From contig NZ_AKJZ01000107.1 of the NCBI RefSeq assembly GCF_000282055.1, forward strand, positions 35,252 to 99,251: 64,000 nt of DNA. The letters are read 5' to 3'. The notes under the pieces were generated by a model. The model was given only the letters and a program-made list of their open reading frames with translations. It was not told where the DNA came from and ran no database searches. Shown here piece after piece: positions 25,798-35,493 of this stretch (positions within the stretch are counted from its first letter, which is position 1; every line of letters starts with the position of its first letter). Both the position numbers and the translations under genes were made by a program. Origin of the DNA: Flavobacterium sp. CF136 (lineage in GTDB: Bacteria; Bacteroidota; Bacteroidia; Flavobacteriales; Flavobacteriaceae).

Positions 25798-28197
25798 ATG
25801 ATCGTAAATACACAATTAGAATATAAAGGAGATTTGTATCCGTCAAAAATTGTGTCGCATGAACACCATGGAGACTCCATTTTTTTTCATACGGACAATA
25901 AGGTAATCTTAAAAGTAACAATTCTAAGAGATAGTTTAATTCGGTTTCGATTTACTACCAAAGGCTATTTTAGTAATGACTTTTCGTATGCTATCGACAA
26001 AAGCCAATTACATGGATATAACTTTCTTGAACTTACAGAAGAAGAAACTTTTTTTCTGATCAGAACCAGTAAGGTCAAATGTAAAATTCAAAAAATAGAT
26101 CTTCGTTTGTCAATTTTTGATTTGAATGACCAACTGATTTTGGAAGATGAACTTGGATTTCATTGGGAAGAAAGCTATGAATATGGAGGGAATATTGTAA
26201 AAATGAGTAAATCTTCTAAAGACGGAGAATGTTTTTACGGTCTTGGAGATAAAGCTACCCAAATGAATTTAAAAGGCAAAAGAGTTGAAAATTTTGCTAC
26301 CGATCAATATGCCTATCAAAAAGATCAGGAACCATTATATAAAGTAGTTCCGTTTTATATTGGCTTACAAAATAAACAATCATACGGTATATTCTTTGAC
26401 AATACATTTAGGACTTTTTTTGATTTTTGTCAGGAAAGAAGAAATGTTACAAGCTTTTGGGCTGAAGGCGGCGAAATGAATTATTATTTTGTTTATGGTC
26501 CTCAGATGCAGGATGTAGTCACCACTTATACAGATTTGACCGGAAAACCGGAACTGCCACCGCTTTGGGTTTTAGGATATCATCAATGTAAATGGAGTTA
26601 TTATCCGGAGAGCAAAGTAAAAGAAATTACATCTAAATTCAGGGAATTAAAAATCCCATGTGATGCAATTTATTTGGATATCGATTATATGGAAGGGTTT
26701 CGATGTTTTACCTGGAACAAAGAATATTTTCCGGATCCAAAGAAAATGGTTGCAGAATTAGCCGAAGATGGATTCAAAACAATTGTAATTATAGATCCGG
26801 GAATTAAAATTGATAAAGAATATTCGGTTTATAAAGAAGCTTTAGAAAAAGATTATTTTTGTAAAAGAGCTGATGGACCTTATATGAAAGGGAAAGTCTG
26901 GCCAGGCGAATGTAATTTTCCTGATTATACAAATCCTGTTGTTCGTGAATGGTGGGCAGGATTATTTAAAGAATTAATCTCGGATATTGGTGTAAAAGGC
27001 GTTTGGAACGATATGAACGAACCTGCTGTTATGGAAGTCCCAAATAAAACTTTCCCAATGGATGTTCGTCATGATTATGATGGAAACCCTTGCAGTCACA
27101 GAAAAGCACACAATATTTACGGTACTCAAATGGCAAGGGCAACCTATCATGGTGTGAAAAGATTTGCTTACCCGAAACGTCCATTTGTAATTACGCGTTC
27201 CGCTTATTCAGGAGCGCAGCGGTATACATCATCCTGGACAGGAGATAATGTAGCAACGTGGGAACATTTGTGGATTGCCAATATCCAGGTACAGCGTATG
27301 AGTATTTCCGGAATGGGTTTTACAGGCTCTGATATTGGTGGATTTGCAGAACAGCCAACAGGGGAATTATATGCACGCTGGATTCAGTTAGGTGTTTTTC
27401 ACCCTTTTTGCAGAACACATTCTTCCGGAGATCATGGCAATCAGGAGCCTTGGGCTTTTGATGAAGAAGTGATTAATATTACACGTAAATTTATTAATTT
27501 GCGTTATCAATTATTGCCTTATCTGTATACCATGTTCTGGCAATATATTGAAGAAGGAATTCCAATGTTAAAACCTTTGGTGTATTATGATCAGGATGAT
27601 ACCCAGACACATTATAGAAATGACGAATTTATATTCGGAAACCAAATATTAGTATGCCCGATACTTGAACCTAATTCTTTAGGCAGAAGAATGTATATTC
27701 CAAGAGGGGAATGGTATAACTATTGGACAAATGAATTTGTAACAGGAGGCAGGGAAGTCTGGATTGATACTAAATTTGATGAAATTCCGGTTTTTGTAAA
27801 AGCAGGTGCTGTAATTCCAAAATATCCTGTACAGCAATTTGTTGGGGAACTTGAATTTGATGAATTGACACTTGATTTATATTATAAAAACGGTAAGGAG
27901 AAATCTGTAGTTTATGAAGATGCCCAGGATGGATACGATTATAAAAAAGGGCGTTACAGCTTTTTATCTTTCAGGACTATCGGGAAAGAAAAAGAACTAA
28001 TTGTTCAGTTACATAAAGAGGGTAAATATGATACATCTTACACTAAATATAAGATAAACTTAATAGGATTACCGTTTAAAGTTACTGAAATAGAAATTGA
28101 TAATGAAAAAATTGAGTTTGATTCAGTTACTTTAGAAGCAAATCATTTCTTAATTGTTGATAAAGAGTTTAATGAACTTCATATTAGTGGAGAATAA
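25798..28197 (+). CDS. Glycoside hydrolase family 31 (alpha-glucosidase type)
   Basis: 799 residues from ATG at 25798 (an alternative TTG at 25747 would add 17). GH31 catalytic residues are visible: nucleophile Asp in GVWNDMNEPAV and acid/base Asp in SSWTGDNVATWEHL; also YLDIDYMEGFRCFTW and GSDIGGFAEQPTGELYARWIQ. No signal peptide, so probably cytoplasmic, fitting intracellular glycogen or malto-oligosaccharide breakdown beside glgACB. A strong terminator follows. Confidence 0.92.
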   Translation: MIVNTQLEYKGDLYPSKIVSHEHHGDSIFFHTDNKVILKVTILRDSLIRFRFTTKGYFSNDFSYAIDKSQLHGYNFLELTEEETFFLIRTSKVKCKIQKIDLRLSIFDLNDQLILEDELGFHWEESYEYGGNIVKMSKSSKDGECFYGLGDKATQMNLKGKRVENFATDQYAYQKDQEPLYKVVPFYIGLQNKQSYGIFFDNTFRTFFDFCQERRNVTSFWAEGGEMNYYFVYGPQMQDVVTTYTDLTGKPELPPLWVLGYHQCKWSYYPESKVKEITSKFRELKIPCDAIYLDIDYMEGFRCFTWNKEYFPDPKKMVAELAEDGFKTIVIIDPGIKIDKEYSVYKEALEKDYFCKRADGPYMKGKVWPGECNFPDYTNPVVREWWAGLFKELISDIGVKGVWNDMNEPAVMEVPNKTFPMDVRHDYDGNPCSHRKAHNIYGTQMARATYHGVKRFAYPKRPFVITRSAYSGAQRYTSSWTGDNVATWEHLWIANIQVQRMSISGMGFTGSDIGGFAEQPTGELYARWIQLGVFHPFCRTHSSGDHGNQEPWAFDEEVINITRKFINLRYQLLPYLYTMFWQYIEEGIPMLKPLVYYDQDDTQTHYRNDEFIFGNQILVCPILEPNSLGRRMYIPRGEWYNYWTNEFVTGGREVWIDTKFDEIPVFVKAGAVIPKYPVQQFVGELEFDELTLDLYYKNGKEKSVVYEDAQDGYDYKKGRYSFLSFRTIGKEKELIVQLHKEGKYDTSYTKYKINLIGLPFKVTEIEIDNEKIEFDSVTLEANHFLIVDKEFNELHISGE

Positions 28198-28222
28198 GTT
28201 ATGAGACATTTTTGATAAATAA

Positions 28223-28254
28223 AAAAACTTGTTAGTTTCTAACAAGTTTTTTTT
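28223..28254. terminator. Bidirectional terminator between GH31 and agmatine deiminase genes
   Basis: Perfect 13-bp stem AAAAACTTGTTAG / CTAACAAGTTTTT with loop TTT, flanked by A and T runs on both sides. Confidence 0.9.
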
Positions 28255-28282
28255 ATGCCTATTAAGGTTTTATTACAAAAAA

Positions 28283-29323
28283 CTAAGCAGGAATCTGCTG
28301 GCTCAAACAATGTAAAGTTCCAAATCCCCAAATAAAATCGATGCAACTAATTCCGATTACTTCACGATCCGGGAAACATTCAGATAGAATATTCAAAGCA
28401 ACTCTGTCGTTACTATCATTAAACGTCGGAACTAAAACACAATTATTCAAAATCAGGAAATTAGCATAACTCGCTGGTAATCTTAAATCTTCAAAATCAA
28501 CACGTTTTGGCATTGGCAATGCAACAATTATTGGTGATTTTCCATCTTCTAATTTTGCATTTTGTAAACGTTTCAAATTATCCTGTAACGGTTTGTAGTT
28601 TGAATCGTTTTTATCAGTTTCTACAATTGTTACAATCGTATCTTCATTTACAAATCGGCATAAATCATCAATATGACCGTGAGTATCATCACCTTCAATT
28701 CCGTCTCCTAGCCAAATTACATTGGTAACACCAAGATATTCTTTAAAAACAGCTTCATAATCTTCTTTGGTAAAACCCGCATTTCTAACCTGAATTGTCG
28801 GATGCATCAAACATTCTTCAGAAGTCAGTAAAGTTCCTTTTCCGTTTACATCAATTGCTCCGCCTTCAACAATTACTGGCTTTCCTTTATACATCACCTG
28901 CGTTAAGGGAACATCAATAAAGTCAGCTATTTTACCCGGAACAAATTTATCTAGCTGATAGTTTTTATATTTTGCCCAACCATTAAAATTAAAATTCAAA
29001 GCTTCTCTTTTTGAACCATTTTTTACAATAATGGGCCCGGAATCACGCATCCAGCTTCTGTTTGTTTTGTGAATGATAAAAGAAACATTCGCAATATTTA
29101 CTCTTGCTCTTTCGAGTATTTCTGTTACTTTTTCTTTTAATTTTTCATCTGCTACGACCAAAAAAACAGTTTCAAAAGAGGCTACTTTTTTAATAAATTC
29201 TACGAAAGCCCATTGAACAGCTTCATATTTTCCTGGCCAGTCATTACCATTATGTGGAAAACACAATACAATTCCTTGTTGTTTTTCCCATTCTGCAGGG
29301 AATCTTCTATTATTTGTTGACAT
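28283..29323 (-). CDS. aguA: Agmatine deiminase
   Basis: Converts agmatine to N-carbamoylputrescine and ammonia. 346 residues, pentein fold. Family motifs: MRDSGPIIV near residue 92, the catalytic His region EGDDTHGHIDDLCRF, and the C-terminal nucleophile Cys in GFGTLHCLSQQ. Together with the N-carbamoylputrescine amidase at 31005 and the arginine decarboxylase at 43249 it forms the agmatine route to putrescine. It has its own promoter. Confidence 0.94.
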   Translation of the reverse strand: MSTNNRRFPAEWEKQQGIVLCFPHNGNDWPGKYEAVQWAFVEFIKKVASFETVFLVVADEKLKEKVTEILERARVNIANVSFIIHKTNRSWMRDSGPIIVKNGSKREALNFNFNGWAKYKNYQLDKFVPGKIADFIDVPLTQVMYKGKPVIVEGGAIDVNGKGTLLTSEECLMHPTIQVRNAGFTKEDYEAVFKEYLGVTNVIWLGDGIEGDDTHGHIDDLCRFVNEDTIVTIVETDKNDSNYKPLQDNLKRLQNAKLEDGKSPIIVALPMPKRVDFEDLRLPASYANFLILNNCVLVPTFNDSNDRVALNILSECFPDREVIGISCIDFIWGFGTLHCLSQQIPA

Positions 29324-29350
29324 AAAATGGTTCTAAATTTAAAAAGAGTA

Positions 29351-29385
29351 CAAAGGTAATGATTCGTAAGGATTATAAAAACAAA
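29351..29385 (-). promoter_or_regulatory. aguA promoter
   Basis: Minus-strand TTTG (complement of 29382-29385), 23 bases, TACCTTTG (complement of 29351-29358), 27 bases before the ATG. Both elements fit the Bacteroidota consensus. The 343-base aguA-ompA gap holds this, the ompA promoter, and otherwise nothing convincing. Confidence 0.68.
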
Positions 29386-29618
29386 AAGGCTTTTCCTACT
29401 GTAAAAACAGATGGTAACCCTGGAAATATTCCTAAAGGTGAAAAACTATAAAAATCTATCAGTCAGGTTTAAAACAATATAAAATAAGAAAATCAAAAAA
29501 GGAGTGAATGCTAGTTTTTAATGAAGTATTAATAACTATTTAGTATATTTTATGAAATAAAATGTTAAATATGGGAATTATGTAACACTAAATGCAACAT
29601 GTTGTGACGCATGTAATA

Positions 29619-29626
29619 TAATTTTG
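29619..29626 (+). promoter_or_regulatory. Candidate -7 element for the OmpA-family gene
   Basis: TAATTTTG matches TAnnTTTG, 40 bases before the ATG; a TTG at 29602-29604 is 14 bases away, slightly short for a -33 element. Confidence 0.5.
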
Positions 29627-29666
29627 ACATAAATTTTAAATAAAACCAAACATAAATTTAAACATC

Positions 29667-30929
29667 ATGAAAAAGAAATTATTATTAGTATCATTTTTGA
29701 TCGTATCGTTTGCTACCAGTGCTCAAGATATGACAACAGCTTCGGCAAAACCTTCAATTGACAAACCTGATTATAACAGATGGTCGATTGAACTAAATGG
29801 CGGTGTTAACAAACCAATGAGAACGATGACGGCAAGTTACGCCACTGCAACCCTTAATCCGTTTCACGCTGATTTAGGAGTAAGATATATGATTGATCCA
29901 AAATTTGGTTTTAAACTGGATTTTGGATATGATAAATTTCAGGAACGCGATAATACAGCTCCGTTTGAAAGTACATATTTAAGAACAAGTCTGCAAGGAG
30001 TAATCAATATGGGAAGAGCTTTGAACTTTGAAAACTGGACCGATACTTTTGGGTTACTGGTTCATGGTGGAGTTGGAGTTTCTCAACTAACATCTAAGAA
30101 TGGTTTTGATGGAGAAGATTATATGGGTAATGGAATTCTTGGCCTGACCGGCCAAATTAAATTAAGCAATAGAGCTGTTCTGACTGGTGATCTTACAGGA
30201 ATAGTTAACGGAAAACAAAACTGGAACTTCGACGGAATGAGTGTGGCCAGAACCGGTCCTTTTGATGGTGTTATATTAAATGCATCTGTTGGTTTGACAT
30301 TTTATTTAGGTAAAAATGAAAAACATGCTGACTGGGTTGGTGAAACTGATAAATATGGGGAACTGGAAAGAAGAGTGGAGTTAGTTGAAAAAGGCCTTTT
30401 AGACACTGATAAAGATGGTGTAGCTGATTTGTATGACTTAGAACCAAATTCTATTACCGGAGTTGCTGTAAATACAAAAGGACAATCTATTGACAATAAT
30501 CAAAATGGTGTACCGGATGAATTAGAAAGCTATCTGGAAAAAACATACGGACAAAACGGTAAAGGCGTTACAGATAGTACTGTTGAGGAACTTATTAACG
30601 AAGGATATGTAAATGTTTATTTTGATTTTAACTCATCAAAACCAACGAACGCTTCTTTATCCGGTGTTGACTTTTTGGTAAAATATTTGAAAAACAATCC
30701 ATCTAAAAAGGCCGATATTATAGGGTATGCTGATGAAATTGGAAGTACAAGTTATAACCAAACGTTATCACAAAAAAGAGCTGAAGCAGTTAAAAATATT
30801 GTAATCAATGCCGGAATTGATGCTTCAAGATTGAATGTTAGCGGTAATGGAGAAGATGCTTCTGTTAACAAAAATTCAAAAGAAGCCCGTCAGATTGTAA
30901 GAAGAGTTACTTTTAAAGTAGTAGACTAA
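29667..30929 (+). CDS. OmpA family outer-membrane protein
   Basis: 420 residues. Signal peptide 1-19, then an N-terminal beta-barrel to about residue 210. A short calcium-binding, thrombospondin-type-3-like linker follows (DTDKDGVADLYDLEPNS and DNNQNGVPDELE). The C-terminal OmpA domain begins at VYFDFNSSKP and includes IIGYADEIGSTSYNQTLSQKRAEAVK, the peptidoglycan-binding part. It anchors the outer membrane to peptidoglycan. Monocistronic, with a terminator. Confidence 0.93.
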   Translation: MKKKLLLVSFLIVSFATSAQDMTTASAKPSIDKPDYNRWSIELNGGVNKPMRTMTASYATATLNPFHADLGVRYMIDPKFGFKLDFGYDKFQERDNTAPFESTYLRTSLQGVINMGRALNFENWTDTFGLLVHGGVGVSQLTSKNGFDGEDYMGNGILGLTGQIKLSNRAVLTGDLTGIVNGKQNWNFDGMSVARTGPFDGVILNASVGLTFYLGKNEKHADWVGETDKYGELERRVELVEKGLLDTDKDGVADLYDLEPNSITGVAVNTKGQSIDNNQNGVPDELESYLEKTYGQNGKGVTDSTVEELINEGYVNVYFDFNSSKPTNASLSGVDFLVKYLKNNPSKKADIIGYADEIGSTSYNQTLSQKRAEAVKNIVINAGIDASRLNVSGNGEDASVNKNSKEARQIVRRVTFKVVD

Positions 30930-30948
30930 TATTTTAAATAAAACTTAT

Positions 30949-30986
30949 AAAAAAGCGGTCTCAAAATATTTTGAAACCGCTTTTTT
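30949..30986. terminator. Terminator between the OmpA-family gene and aguB
   Basis: AAAAAGCGGT ... ACCGCTTTTTT stem with an inner TCAAAATATTTTGA extension; T/A runs on both sides let it serve both convergent genes. Confidence 0.85.
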
Positions 30987-31004
30987 ATGATTTAAAATCC
31001 ATAA

Positions 31005-31892
31005 TTAGTCAATTGCTCTTTTGGTTATATCTCCAAAAGCATCAATTCTTCTATCTCTGAAGAAAGGCCAGTTCTGACGTACATTTTCCTGAAGATCCAA
31101 GTCAACTTCGGCAATTAAAATTTCTTCCTGATCATGAGATGCCTGCGCTAAAATTTCACCTTGAGGACCAGCAATAAACGAAGCTCCCCAAAACTGAATT
31201 CCGTCAGTTCCATCAATATATTGTTCTAAACCAATTCGGTTTGCTGCGGCAACGAAAACACCATTTGCAACAGCATGTCCTTTCATAACATTCATCCACG
31301 CACCATATTGGTTTTCACCGTATTGTTCTTTTTCTTTTGGATGCCATCCAATTGCTGTAGGATAAAATAATACTTCTGCACCTTTTAAAGCTGTAATACG
31401 AGCTGCTTCAGGATACCATTGATCCCAACAAATAAGAGTTCCGACTTTTCCTTTTTTAGTCTGTATTGCCTGAAAACCTAAATCACCTGGAGTGAAATAG
31501 AATTTTTCGTAAAAATGTGGATCATCCGGAATATGCATTTTACGGTATAAACCTGCTTCTGTTCCGTCCGTATCAATAATATAGGCACTATTATGATAAA
31601 TTCCAGCCATTCTTTTTTCGAAAAAAGGAACAATAATAACCACTCCTAATTCTTTTGCCAGTTCGCTAAAAGCAATAAATGAAGTGCTGTAAAGTGGTTC
31701 TGCCAATGCAAAATTATCTACATCTTCACTTTGGCAAAAATAATGACTGCTATATAATTCAGGTAATAGGATAACTTCTGCACCTTTATTGGCAGCATCT
31801 TTTACCCAACTAATACATTTTTTAAGATTATTTTCGGCAACGTCGTTAAGATTCAACTGAACAACGGCTATTTTATATTTTCTTTTCGGCAT
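31005..31892 (-). CDS. aguB: N-carbamoylputrescine amidase (carbon-nitrogen hydrolase)
   Basis: Hydrolyses N-carbamoylputrescine to putrescine, CO2 and ammonia. 295 residues, nitrilase superfamily. The triad is visible: Glu in ILLPELYSSHYF, Lys in YRKMHIPDDPHFYEKFYFTPGD, and Cys in LICWDQWYPEAAR. ATG at 31892 gives the family's normal N-terminus (KYKIAVVQLN); a longer reading upstream would run through the promoter. Functional partner of aguA at 28283, although the two genes are separated by the OmpA-family gene. Confidence 0.93.
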   Translation of the reverse strand: MPKRKYKIAVVQLNLNDVAENNLKKCISWVKDAANKGAEVILLPELYSSHYFCQSEDVDNFALAEPLYSTSFIAFSELAKELGVVIIVPFFEKRMAGIYHNSAYIIDTDGTEAGLYRKMHIPDDPHFYEKFYFTPGDLGFQAIQTKKGKVGTLICWDQWYPEAARITALKGAEVLFYPTAIGWHPKEKEQYGENQYGAWMNVMKGHAVANGVFVAAANRIGLEQYIDGTDGIQFWGASFIAGPQGEILAQASHDQEEILIAEVDLDLQENVRQNWPFFRDRRIDAFGDITKRAID

Positions 31893-31910
31893 GACATAAA
31901 ATTTAGTGTG

Positions 31911-31942
31911 CAAAAATAGTAATTTTTTAGCCGAATGGCAAA
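31911..31942 (-). promoter_or_regulatory. aguB promoter
   Basis: Minus-strand TTTG (complement of 31939-31942), about 20 bases, TATTTTTG (complement of 31911-31918), 18 bases before the ATG. One of the best consensus promoters in the window, and it fixes the aguB start. Confidence 0.75.
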
Positions 31943-31989
31943 GACAGCCGAAAGGTCTTATGAAATATATCTTTAGATCTAAAAACAAA

Positions 31990-32018
31990 AAAACACCAGT
32001 ACTACAAACTGGTGTTTT
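31990..32018 (-). terminator. Terminator of the sigma/anti-sigma/DUF4097 operon
   Basis: Perfect 11-bp stem AAAACACCAGT / ACTGGTGTTTT, followed by a minus-strand T run. Confidence 0.85.
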
Positions 32019-32049
32019 AACTATTAAAAAAAGTAATAAAGTAAAATAT

Positions 32050-33111
32050 TTATTGTTTTTTGGTTAAAGTTACATTGCCATAATTAGAATTGACCATGAT
32101 TTTATTTTGCCCTTTCTTCTTATTGAATCCGCTTACTCTTTTCTTATTGCTTTTGTTTTCTGAAACCGAAATATCCAAAGAACCGTCTTTTTTTATATTT
32201 CCATATTTGGTATTAATATCAAAATCAAAAGCATAATTTGTATCATAGCCCAAGGAAACATCAGAATAACCAGAATTAATATTGACATTATTAGCATTTT
32301 CCGTTAAGGCTGCAATATTTATTTTGCTGTAATTGGTATCTATATTTATATTATTTGAAATTTCGGCAATATTGACAGTCAGGTAATTACCGGACCCTGA
32401 AAATGAGTTTATTTTTTGAAATTTAAAATTTCCGTAATTACAATCGTATTTAATATTTTGTCCTTCAGAAATAACCAAATCTGTGTAATTTGTATCTAAA
32501 TTCAAATTTCCGGAATCATTTATTTTTAAGCCAGAATATCGAGCTTCAATTGTTCCGTTTTTAATGTAATCAATATTTGAATTTTGACAATATTCAATTT
32601 GAATTCGATTGTTCGACCCATTTAGTTTTCCAAGGGTAACTTTGCCATATTTACATGCGATATCAGTTGTTGATTCTAAATTTATTGCTGCAATATTTCC
32701 GTATTTATTGTTTAGTTTTACGGTTCCGTTTTTTGGGATTTTAATCACATAATTAATCTCAAAACAGTTACTGCTTCCTTTGCTTTTCAAAGATGAATTC
32801 CCAATTTTAGTAATAGCCGTAACCATAGACTTAAGAGCAGTAATATCAACATCAATACTATTTAGTTTTTCGTTTACCCAATTTTCGTTTCCACCGGTAA
32901 CTTTTATGGTAATTTCAAGATCGATTTTATCTTCATCCCATGTTGAGACAGTGATATTTCCATATTTATTGTCAATATCAATTCCCGCATTCGAATTGAC
33001 GATATAGGTTTTTTTGATGCTTTTTTGTTTTGAGATAAAAGTATCATCATTTGAAAACCCTAAAAAGGGAATCAGGATAAATAGGATGAGTATGTTATAA
33101 TGTTTTTTCAT
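32050..33111 (-). CDS. DUF4097-like secreted beta-repeat protein
   Basis: 353 residues with a signal peptide (about 1-20). The body repeats a short motif every ~20-30 residues: NKYGNITV, NKYGNIAA, CKYGKVTL, RYSGLKI, NYTDLVI, NYGNFKF, NYSKINI, GYSDVSL, KYGNIKK and NYGNVTL, as expected for a parallel beta-helix of the DUF4097/adhesin-like type. Likely periplasmic or surface-exposed. It overlaps the anti-sigma-like gene by 17 bases and is the last gene of an ECF sigma operon, so envelope-stress control is plausible. Confidence 0.78.
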   Translation of the reverse strand: MKKHYNILILFILIPFLGFSNDDTFISKQKSIKKTYIVNSNAGIDIDNKYGNITVSTWDEDKIDLEITIKVTGGNENWVNEKLNSIDVDITALKSMVTAITKIGNSSLKSKGSSNCFEINYVIKIPKNGTVKLNNKYGNIAAINLESTTDIACKYGKVTLGKLNGSNNRIQIEYCQNSNIDYIKNGTIEARYSGLKINDSGNLNLDTNYTDLVISEGQNIKYDCNYGNFKFQKINSFSGSGNYLTVNIAEISNNINIDTNYSKINIAALTENANNVNINSGYSDVSLGYDTNYAFDFDINTKYGNIKKDGSLDISVSENKSNKKRVSGFNKKKGQNKIMVNSNYGNVTLTKKQ

Positions 33112-33631
33112 GTGTAGTATTTTTTAAATTTTCGTTTTCTTCAATTCGTTTTAAAACCGTTTGTAAAAATGAAATACGGGTTTGGAGATTGTTGATCATA
33201 GCATAAATAATCTGCTTGTTTTCACCATTTTTTTCTAGCTCATTTATGATTTTCTGATAATCGGTATCAAAAACTTTCATTTGTTTAAGAGCGTCCTTTA
33301 TGATTTGCTCGTTTTCAGGAGAACTTTTCCCTTTTAATTTAACCAGTTCATTATCAATTAATATGCTAAAAATAGAATCTGTTCTTTTGGTTTCTTTGGA
33401 TGCAAATTTGTATTCCTTAGGTTTTTCATTATTGTAAAAAACTGATATTCCCAGCAACAGGACAATCGAAGCGGCAATTCCCAAAACAGCGTAATAATTT
33501 TTCTTAGGTCTCTTTTTATTATTTAATTTATTTAAGAAGTCAAGCTGATGATCAGAATTCATTTCCTGTACATCCCACTGATTTTCAAATTTTTCAAATA
33601 ATTGATCTAAATTGTCATTTTCCTTTTTCAT
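33095..33631 (-). CDS. Putative membrane-bound anti-sigma factor
   Basis: 178 residues. The N-terminal ~40 residues are a charged cytoplasmic segment (LDQLFEKFENQWDVQEMNSDHQLDFLNKL), followed by one membrane helix (YYAVLGIAASIVLLLGISVFY, about 47-67) and a coiled-coil-prone extracytoplasmic C-terminus. I see no zinc-binding ZAS motif, so the assignment rests on topology and on its position 90 bases after the ECF sigma gene. It overlaps the next gene. Confidence 0.65.
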   Translation of the reverse strand: MKKENDNLDQLFEKFENQWDVQEMNSDHQLDFLNKLNNKKRPKKNYYAVLGIAASIVLLLGISVFYNNEKPKEYKFASKETKRTDSIFSILIDNELVKLKGKSSPENEQIIKDALKQMKVFDTDYQKIINELEKNGENKQIIYAMINNLQTRISFLQTVLKRIEENENLKNTTHEKTL

Positions 33632-33721
33632 ATATCCAAAATTTATTTTTCAAAGGTGATATATGGTATCGTCTTTTATTTATTACTGTTTGTTTGCACA
33701 AACAGATTTTTAGTGACGATT

Positions 33722-34276
33722 TCATACTTCCTCTAATTTTTTTCGCAAACTTTCTTTAGCTCTGCTTAATGTAGTCCTGCAATTGGCATAACTGATATTT
33801 AAGATTTCGCTAATCTCTTCCTGATCATAACCTTCAATATAAAAGAGTGTTAAAACCATTCGGTAACTATCTTTTAAACCTGAAATAGTATCTAAAACCT
33901 GTTTCACTTTAAGTGAATTTAAATCGATATTCTCAGAAAAAAGAGTATCGTTTTCTTCAATTTTATAAAGTGTTTTGTTCAGGTCTTCCATCTGAAAAGC
34001 ATTATTCTTTTTATAAAAATCAATACTATAATTAATGATGATTTTTTTAAGCCATGCTCCAAATGCAACTTCCTGTTTATAATCGTTGATTTTTGTAAAA
34101 GCTTTCAAAAAACCTTCCTGCATGACGTCTTGTGCAAAATGTTCATCTTTTACAATTCTGTAAGCCACATTGTACATAGCTTTACAATAACGATTGTAAA
34201 CTTCAAATTGTGCTTTTTGATTGTTTTCTTTACAAAGTTTGATTAACTCTTCGATATTTTGATTGGTTATGTTCAA
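33722..34276 (-). CDS. RNA polymerase sigma factor, ECF (sigma-70) family
   Basis: 184 residues. Region 2 is visible as YNVAYRIVKDEHFAQDVMQEGFLKAFTKI and region 4 as YRMVLTLFYIEGYDQEEISEILNISYANCRTTLSRAKESLRKKL. Directs transcription of an envelope- or stress-linked regulon. First gene of sigma - anti-sigma-like - DUF4097 operon; its regulon is unknown. Confidence 0.93.
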   Translation of the reverse strand: MNITNQNIEELIKLCKENNQKAQFEVYNRYCKAMYNVAYRIVKDEHFAQDVMQEGFLKAFTKINDYKQEVAFGAWLKKIIINYSIDFYKKNNAFQMEDLNKTLYKIEENDTLFSENIDLNSLKVKQVLDTISGLKDSYRMVLTLFYIEGYDQEEISEILNISYANCRTTLSRAKESLRKKLEEV

Positions 34277-34545
34277 GTAATGATTGCTGGTTTTATATAA
34301 ATGACCTTCCTTTTTTTGATTTGTTACAGTTTTGATAAAATTAATTGTAATTTTTGGAATTGCAGTTTTCTAAGTTGATTAACAAGTATGTATTTTATGC
34401 ATGAAAAAGATATGGCTGCATTTTTAACTAGTTGAGTATTAATGCTTGCTGTTGTTTTAATTAATTGGTTATTAAATTTGTTAAAAAAAGCATAAAACAA
34501 ATCATTTTTTGTAGTATTTTCGCACACGAAAAATAAATTTAAGCT

Positions 34546-35238
34546 ATGAAAAAATTAAACAAATGTGTATTTGTCCTGTTTTTAATAACAGGTTTTATGC
34601 TAACATCATGTAGTAGTGATGATTCAAATGAAAACACTGCTGAGGAGTCTACAGGAGATTACTGGCCAACTGCTGTTGGTAATCAATGGGTTTTAGACCA
34701 AAATGGATCTGAATCTGTAATGAAAATTGTTAGTTCAGAAAAAATAAATGATGATACTTATTTTAAGTTTGATCAATTTGCCGGAGTAGGTGAAGAAGTT
34801 TCAGGGGGAGCAACAGTTTCAATCAAAAAAGTTAAAGGTGATTACTATATAAAGTTAAATGATATTGTTTTCAACAGTGAAGGAATTACAGGTAAAATCA
34901 CAGGATATGAATTTATTCTATTAAAAGATTATCTGGAAGCCAACCAAACTTGGACAGGAAGTTTTAGCCAGGAAACCTCATATAATATTCCTAATTTTCC
35001 TAATATTAAAATGACGTCAAAATATACAGGGACAATTTTAGAAAAAGGTGTAACAGCTACAATTAAAGGAGTTTCTTATAAAGACGTTATTAAGTTTAAA
35101 ATTCATCAGGAATCTAAAGTTGAAGGTGAAGGTGCAGTTTCTGTTGATACAGAATATTGGGTTGCAAAAGATGTTGGAATTATTAGATCAAAAACTGGTG
35201 ATTCAGTAAGTGAATTAACTTCATACATAAAAAAATAA
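34546..35238 (+). CDS. Hypothetical lipoprotein
   Basis: 230 residues. Signal peptide with lipobox FMLTSC gives a lipidated Cys22, followed by an acidic spacer SSDDSNENTAEEST typical of exported Bacteroidota lipoproteins. The mature domain (DYWPTAVGNQWVLDQNG ... EYWVAKDVGIIRSKTG) is beta-rich and resembles lipoproteins whose conserved YWP..VGNxW and W.A.dvGiir motifs recur in this phylum; function unknown. Monocistronic with a strong terminator. Confidence 0.78.
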   Translation: MKKLNKCVFVLFLITGFMLTSCSSDDSNENTAEESTGDYWPTAVGNQWVLDQNGSESVMKIVSSEKINDDTYFKFDQFAGVGEEVSGGATVSIKKVKGDYYIKLNDIVFNSEGITGKITGYEFILLKDYLEANQTWTGSFSQETSYNIPNFPNIKMTSKYTGTILEKGVTATIKGVSYKDVIKFKIHQESKVEGEGAVSVDTEYWVAKDVGIIRSKTGDSVSELTSYIKK

Positions 35239-35260
35239 AGTTTTTAAAATTAAGATTATG

Positions 35261-35289
35261 AAAAACCCGAAATCAATTTCGGGTTTTTT
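35261..35289 (+). terminator. Terminator after the lipoprotein gene
   Basis: Perfect stem AAAAACCCGAAAT / TTTCGGGTTTTT (loop CAA) with a T run. Confidence 0.88.
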
Positions 35290-35493
35290 GTTTTTATAAA
35301 AGTTGTTAATAAACTCACGGTTTTGAACTGAATAAAATAAACTTTAAGTTTGTTTTGGCATAATGATTGTCTATTTTTATGACCTAACTTTCAAAGACAA
35401 TTTTTAGCCTGATTTTATTTAAAACACAGCTTTCATAGTTTGTATTTGAGATTAGAACAAACATTTTAATGACAAAACGACTTATATATTATT

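Noticed and set aside
29359..29451. 30-codon frame starting ATGATTCGTAAGG in the aguA-ompA gap
   Set aside because: It overlaps the aguA promoter on the other strand, has no promoter of its own and no recognisable features; conservation would be needed to accept it.
31893..31988. N-terminal extension of the N-carbamoylputrescine amidase
   Set aside because: It would run through a strong TTTG-N20-TAnnTTTG promoter and adds sequence foreign to the family.
34324..34527. 67-codon frame on the minus strand upstream of the lipoprotein gene
   Set aside because: Starts with GTG, overlaps the probable promoter region of the divergent gene, and its composition looks like random AT-rich sequence.
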